DNA of 9,848 nt. It comes from Firmicutes bacterium UBA5301 (GTDB lineage: Bacteria; Bacillota; UBA5301). The stretch covers positions 4,195-14,042 of the forward strand of contig DHRX01000015.1 in assembly GCA_002408345.1 (NCBI GenBank), written 5' to 3'. A model generated the notes under the pieces. That model saw nothing but the letters and a program-made list of their open reading frames with translations, was not told the origin of the DNA and did not search any database. The translations under genes and the position numbers were made by a program. This document shows positions 6,745 through 9,848 of this stretch, piece by piece (the stretch's first letter is position 1; each line of letters begins with the position of its first letter).

Positions 6745-7693
6745 TGCCGCCCTCCTTTAGCCTGCGCAGCTCATCCAAAATAGGCTGTGCTCCCTTAGTT
6801 CGCAGTTCCCTACCTAAGGCATCGCCGATAGCAAACGCCTCAGCTACGGGACCTTGTTTTTGTCCCTTAATAACCTGAGAACCATCTAAACTAGCCACTA
6901 ACCCTTGTAGCGCCACCGTATCCCCTTGAACCTCAGCCCAAGCCCCAATCGGTACTTGGCAACCACCCTCTAGTTGGGTTAGAAAACCTCTTTCAGCCTG
7001 GACCGCTGCTGCCGTCTCCGGGTGATGTAACTCTCGTACCAAGGCATTAGTCTGGTCATCATCTTTACGAGTTTCAATACCTAAAGCACCCTGACCTACC
7101 GCCGGTAAAACCAGCTCCATAGGCAGGTATTCAGTAATCTGCTCAGTCCAACCTAAACGCTTCACACCAGCTGCTGCCAAGATAATAGCATCTAACTCTA
7201 ATTCATCTAACTTCCGTAACCGAGTATTAATATTACCCCGAATCGGTTCAAACTGCAGATCGGGTCGTGCCGCCTTTAACTGGGCGATCCGTCGCAGACT
7301 GCTAGTCCCAACCTGGGCCCCCGACGGTAACTGGGAAAAACTCGTCCACCTGTTGGAAATAAAAACATCCCGCGGGTCCTCCCGGTGTGGGATAGCCGTA
7401 ATGGCCAGATCAGACGGGATGAAAGTAGGTACATCTTTCATGCTATGTACAGCTAAATCAATCTCGTGTTCTTGTAAAGCTAACTCAATCTCTTTAACAA
7501 AGAGACCACGATCACCGATAGCCGATAAGGGGCTGTTTAAAATCTTATCGCCGGTAGTCGTTATTGTTTTTAGTGAAAACTTAATTTTCGGGAAACGACG
7601 ACTGAGTTCAGTATGTATCCAGTTGGCTTGCCAGAGAGCCAGTTGGCTTCCTCTGGTGCCGATAACCACTTCTTGCAACTGCCCTACCCCCAC
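6731..7693 (-). CDS. hemC: Porphobilinogen deaminase (hydroxymethylbilane synthase)
   Basis: HemC polymerises four porphobilinogens into hydroxymethylbilane in the cytosol. Motifs, numbered from the GTG at 7693, are IGTRGSQLALWQ (11-22), VHSMKDVP (82-89, with Asp87 as the expected catalytic Asp), GTSSLRR (129-135), IRGNINTRLRKLD (151-163), LPAVGQGALGIE (196-207) and LEGGCQVPIGA (241-251), where Cys245 is expected to carry the dipyrromethane cofactor. The start is uncertain. GTG 7693 gives 320 residues but its nearest purine-rich site (AGGAAG) is 14 bases away; TTG 7678 and GTG 7669 are in frame and leave the core intact. An in-frame TAG lies just upstream, so the true start is within this short stretch. 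The 3' end overlaps cobA-hemD by 14 bases. Confidence 0.96.
   Translation of the reverse strand: MGVGQLQEVVIGTRGSQLALWQANWIHTELSRRFPKIKFSLKTITTTGDKILNSPLSAIGDRGLFVKEIELALQEHEIDLAVHSMKDVPTFIPSDLAITAIPHREDPRDVFISNRWTSFSQLPSGAQVGTSSLRRIAQLKAARPDLQFEPIRGNINTRLRKLDELELDAIILAAAGVKRLGWTEQITEYLPMELVLPAVGQGALGIETRKDDDQTNALVRELHHPETAAAVQAERGFLTQLEGGCQVPIGAWAEVQGDTVALQGLVASLDGSQVIKGQKQGPVAEAFAIGDALGRELRTKGAQPILDELRRLKEGGNAGY
6751..6756 (-). promoter_or_regulatory. Ribosome binding site of cobA-hemD
   Basis: Reads AGGAGG on the minus strand, 6 bases before ATG 6744. It lies within the hemC coding sequence and supports the 14-base gene overlap as real. Confidence 0.85.
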
Positions 7694-7720
7694 AATTGGA
7701 TTTGCGTCTTCCTAACTATA

Positions 7721-8404
7721 CTAACGAAAGAACCGAGCAATTCGTTGCTCAAATTCTAAAAAATCACTAAAAATTTCTTTCCCTAACAATAGTTCCACAT
7801 TTTCCCGTAATTGTGCTGGGGTTTTAGCTTCTCGGCAAATGGTTGGTAACTTTTGGGCTAAACGGCGAAAGAGCTCTCCCCGCCGGGAAGGTTCTACCTC
7901 ATCTAAGATTAGCGATCGTAAATAAGCTTCCACCTCTAAGAGTAAGTCATATTCTGAACCGAATTGCTCCTCTAACTCTAGCCGAATTGATCTGGCTAAA
8001 GCTGGACTGGATCCTGCGGTAGAAATAGCTATTTGGAGACGTTCCCGTTCAACTACCGCTGGTAAATAAAAAGTAGATAGCTCAGGTCCATCGGCTACGT
8101 TAACCCACGCTCCGTTGGCTATAGCGGCCTGAGCCAACTTAGCATTAACCTGAGGATTGTCGGTGCTTAAATAAATTAAACTAAAGCCAGCGAGATCAGC
8201 TTTATCAGCGGTACGTGAATAGAAGGTAATCCTGCCTAGCTCTGCTAAACCCTGGAGCTCCTCGGTCGACTCAGGGCTAATAACAGTAACTTTAGCCCCG
8301 CTTTCTACTAAGCGCCGGACTTTACGGGTAGCCACCGCTCCACCACCAACAACTAAAACTGGCACAGCGGTTAATTTCAGAAAAATAGGGTAAAGCCTAT
8401 CCAA
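7721..8404 (-). CDS. sirC: Precorrin-2 dehydrogenase (SirC/CysG N-terminal/Met8p family)
   Basis: This 227-residue cytosolic protein should oxidise precorrin-2 to sirohydrochlorin with NAD+, linking the CobA domain to siroheme. The N-terminal Rossmann fold is clear: YPIFLKL, then VLVVGGGAVATRKVRRLVESG (about 16-36). Further family marks are VNVADGPELSTFYLPA (101-116), with Asp105 matching the catalytic Asp of the family, and ISTAGSSPALAR (127-138). The C-terminal third is helical, as in Met8p/CysG. The start is a TTG (8404) with AGGAGG 7 bases upstream; an in-frame TGA lies 15 bases before it and no ATG occurs at the N-terminus, so TTG is well supported. Some family members also insert iron (Met8p, CysG) while Bacillus SirC does not; the sequence alone does not settle which applies here. 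Confidence 0.92.
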   Translation of the reverse strand: MDRLYPIFLKLTAVPVLVVGGGAVATRKVRRLVESGAKVTVISPESTEELQGLAELGRITFYSRTADKADLAGFSLIYLSTDNPQVNAKLAQAAIANGAWVNVADGPELSTFYLPAVVERERLQIAISTAGSSPALARSIRLELEEQFGSEYDLLLEVEAYLRSLILDEVEPSRRGELFRRLAQKLPTICREAKTPAQLRENVELLLGKEIFSDFLEFEQRIARFFR

Positions 8405-8411
8405 CCTAAGC

Positions 8412-8417
8412 CCTCCT
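8412..8417 (-). promoter_or_regulatory. Ribosome binding site deciding the TTG start of sirC
   Basis: Reads AGGAGG on the minus strand, 7 bases before TTG 8404. It is the main evidence that this gene uses TTG; it sits in the 21-base gap after the ccsA-like gene. Confidence 0.85.
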
Positions 8418-8425
8418 CAACCTAC

Positions 8426-9253
8426 TTACCGTAGAAAACGGTGTTCTGTAGCTAGCTTAAGGCTAATACCAAAATAATTGATTATCACAGCCGCAAACCC
8501 GATCAAGACCCAAACAACCGATCTTTTACCACGCCAAGCTTTGACGTGCCGTAAATAGATAAAAATAGCGTAGATTATCCAGATCAGCAGCGTCCACGTC
8601 TCCTTGACGTTCCAGTCCCAAAAAGAACTCCAGGCAAACTTAGCATAAATAGAGCCTAAAGCTATACCTAAGGTTAATAGGGTAAAGCCAATTCGAGCTA
8701 AGATATCAGTTAAATTTTCTAAAGTTTCTAGGCCTGGTAAAAGATAATAGAGGGCGGTAATCCTTTTCTTCTTCAATTGCAGTTCTTGTCCTAAATACAT
8801 TAACCCGAAAATAAAAGATAAGGCGAAAGCCCCATAGGCCGTAAAGTTTAAGGCGATATGGAGTACGAGCACTCGGCTCTGTAAGATCGGTAGTAACGGT
8901 TGAATTCCTCGGGGTAAGAGTAAGAGGATAAAAGAAGTGATGGCTAGCATCCCCAAAACAACAGCCCCTAAAACCGGCCAACCATGCCGCCATTCAAAAT
9001 AAATGTAAATTGTTAAGGTAATCCAGCTGAAGAGAAATATTGTATCAAAAAGGGTATGAAAAGTTAAATGCCCTAAAGCAATGCCCCTAGCCATTAGGCT
9101 TAAAGTTAACAGAACCCAACCACACCGGGAAGAGAAAACACCCATTCTACGTAGCTGTATAGATTTTCGTCCCAATTGGTAGATATTGCTAACAAAAGCC
9201 AACCACAAAAAACCCGCTCCTAACCGGAGCAGGATTTCGGACCAAACTAGCAT
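8426..9253 (-). CDS. ccsA: CcsA/HemX-like cytochrome c assembly family membrane protein
   Basis: This is a 275-residue integral membrane protein with about eight hydrophobic segments (near 8-25, 45-61, 70-86, 93-113, 128-153, 187-204, 218-235, 246-266). It belongs to the cytochrome c assembly family that includes CcsA/ResC, which carries heme across the membrane, and Bacillus HemX, which lowers HemA levels. The Trp-rich stretch WSSFWDWNVKETW (208-220) resembles the WWD heme-handling motif of CcsA. Candidate heme-ligand histidines are His62, His66, His132 (VLHIALNF) and His271 (ATEHRF). Its place right after hemA is the hemX position. ATG 9253 lies one base after the hemA stop with AGGAGG 6 bases upstream; an in-frame codon at 9340 would overlap hemA by 86 bases and is rejected. 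No ccsB/resB partner is in the window. Family membership is firm; the choice between heme delivery and HemA control is open. Confidence 0.85.
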   Translation of the reverse strand: MLVWSEILLRLGAGFLWLAFVSNIYQLGRKSIQLRRMGVFSSRCGWVLLTLSLMARGIALGHLTFHTLFDTIFLFSWITLTIYIYFEWRHGWPVLGAVVLGMLAITSFILLLLPRGIQPLLPILQSRVLVLHIALNFTAYGAFALSFIFGLMYLGQELQLKKKRITALYYLLPGLETLENLTDILARIGFTLLTLGIALGSIYAKFAWSSFWDWNVKETWTLLIWIIYAIFIYLRHVKAWRGKRSVVWVLIGFAAVIINYFGISLKLATEHRFLR

Positions 9254-9254
9254 A

Positions 9255-9848
9255 CTAGCCCTCCTCTGTTTCCTTAGCCAGAGTAGGTTCTTCCAGGTCC
9301 AAACCAAAGAGGCGAGTAATAATACTACTATATAAATCACTGCGCTCTTGGTTTTGCACCGCCATTTCTTTGAGCGAAATTACAGGGTGATGTAAGAGCT
9401 TATTTACGATAAGGTTAGTCGTAAAGATAATACAGTCCCGTTCTTTCGGGCTCAACTCGGGGAGACGATTGAAAAGTCGTTCCAACTCCTGAGTACGAAT
9501 ACCATGTCCATGCTCTCTAAGGGCTTTAATAATAGGTACTACCTGACGGGAAGAAAGCCATTCCGAGAACTTTTCTATCTCCTCGGCAATAATTAACTCT
9601 GCTTTTTCAATCTGGAGGCCACGTTTAGCTAGATTGGCCTCTACCACATTTTCCAGGTCATCAATATTATATAAATAAACGTTATTTAAACTGTGAATGT
9701 CTTCGCCAATATCTCGAGGTACAGCAATATCAATAAAGAAAAGCGGACGGTTACGGCGAACCCGCATAGCCTCCTTAACCATCTCTTTATTAATCACTAC
9801 ATGGGGAGCCCCGGTAGAGCTGATAATGATATCAGCTTTACTAAGATG
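9255..9848 (-). CDS. hemA: Glutamyl-tRNA reductase, C-terminal part (5' end beyond right edge)
   Basis: HemA reduces glutamyl-tRNA(Glu) to glutamate-1-semialdehyde with NADPH, the first committed step of the C5 pathway. The frame is open to base 9848 and gives 197 residues; the catalytic N-terminal domain with the active-site Cys lies outside. What remains is the end of the NADPH-binding domain, with SKADIIISSTGAPHVVI (3-19 of the visible part), RPLFFIDIAVPRDI and VYLYNIDDLENVV, followed by the helical dimerisation domain with ELERLFNRLPELSPKER and ending in an acidic tail. A GTG in the frame at 9797 is an internal valine codon, not a start. The TAG stop is one base from the downstream ccsA-like ATG. 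It appears to be the promoter-proximal hem gene in view; any promoter lies beyond the right edge. Confidence 0.96.
   Translation of the reverse strand, partial: HLSKADIIISSTGAPHVVINKEMVKEAMRVRRNRPLFFIDIAVPRDIGEDIHSLNNVYLYNIDDLENVVEANLAKRGLQIEKAELIIAEEIEKFSEWLSSRQVVPIIKALREHGHGIRTQELERLFNRLPELSPKERDCIIFTTNLIVNKLLHHPVISLKEMAVQNQERSDLYSSIITRLFGLDLEEPTLAKETEEG
9260..9265 (-). promoter_or_regulatory. Ribosome binding site of the ccsA-like gene
   Basis: Reads AGGAGG on the minus strand, 6 bases before ATG 9253, inside the end of hemA. It sets the start at 9253 and rules against the 29-residue longer form. Confidence 0.85.

Noticed and set aside
7353..7715. 120-codon open frame on the plus strand, opposite hemC
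   Set aside because: It is fully antisense to a clearly conserved gene, has no recognisable motif and no good ribosome binding site. It looks like a shadow of hemC codon use.
7694..7720. Possible terminator or regulatory element in the largest gap, between sirC and hemC
   Set aside because: Only 27 bases, AT-rich, with no visible stem-loop or U-tract on the minus strand.
8706..8993. 95-codon minus-strand frame inside the ccsA-like gene
   Set aside because: It is out of frame with an eight-helix membrane protein whose motifs run through the same bases, and its product has no recognisable feature.
9254..9340. 29-residue N-terminal extension of the ccsA-like protein
   Set aside because: It would be encoded inside hemA, and ATG 9253 has its own AGGAGG at proper spacing.

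Overview
The window is one uninterrupted minus-strand gene cluster for tetrapyrrole and heme biosynthesis. Ten genes are visible. Eight are complete, and the two at the ends (hemA and hemL) run off the window. No gene is supported on the plus strand. The longest gap between genes is about 27 bases, and I see no terminator, promoter, tRNA, rRNA, mobile element, CRISPR array or repeat.

In transcription order (right to left) the genes are: hemA, cut by the right edge (glutamyl-tRNA reductase); a CcsA/HemX-like membrane protein; a SirC-type precorrin-2 dehydrogenase; hemC; a cobA-hemD fusion; the radical SAM gene ahbC (nirJ1); hemB; a second radical SAM gene, ahbD (nirJ2); a fused ahbA-ahbB siroheme decarboxylase gene; and hemL, cut by the left edge.

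Together these encode nearly the whole siroheme-dependent (Ahb) route to heme b. HemA and HemL make 5-aminolevulinate from glutamyl-tRNA. HemB, HemC and the HemD domain build uroporphyrinogen III. The CobA domain methylates it to precorrin-2, and the dehydrogenase oxidises that to sirohydrochlorin. After iron insertion, AhbA/AhbB removes two carboxyls from siroheme, AhbC yields Fe-coproporphyrin III, and AhbD yields heme. No gene of the classical or coproporphyrin-dependent branches (hemE, hemF/N, hemY/G, hemH/Q) is in the window. A dedicated sirohydrochlorin ferrochelatase (CbiX/SirB type) is also not visible.

The genes are tightly packed: ATGA, TAATG and TGATG junctions, a 14-base overlap between hemC and cobA-hemD, and strong AGGAGG Shine-Dalgarno sequences before most starts. 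This suggests one translationally coupled operon. The backbone hemA-X-C-D-B-L has the same order as the Bacillus hemAXCDBL operon, with the siroheme and Ahb genes placed between those genes or fused to them.

The likely host is an anaerobic member of the Firmicutes (Clostridia; Peptococcaceae, Desulfotomaculum or Heliobacterium-like). The reasons are the Ahb pathway with NirJ1/NirJ2-type proteins, the Bacillus-like gene order, the AGGAGG sites, the use of TTG and GTG starts, and a medium GC content judged by eye. The genus cannot be fixed from the window. The system itself is known. The points worth attention are its completeness in one operon, the AhbA-AhbB fusion, the CcsA-like gene in the hemX position, the missing chelatase, and a few unusual residues.
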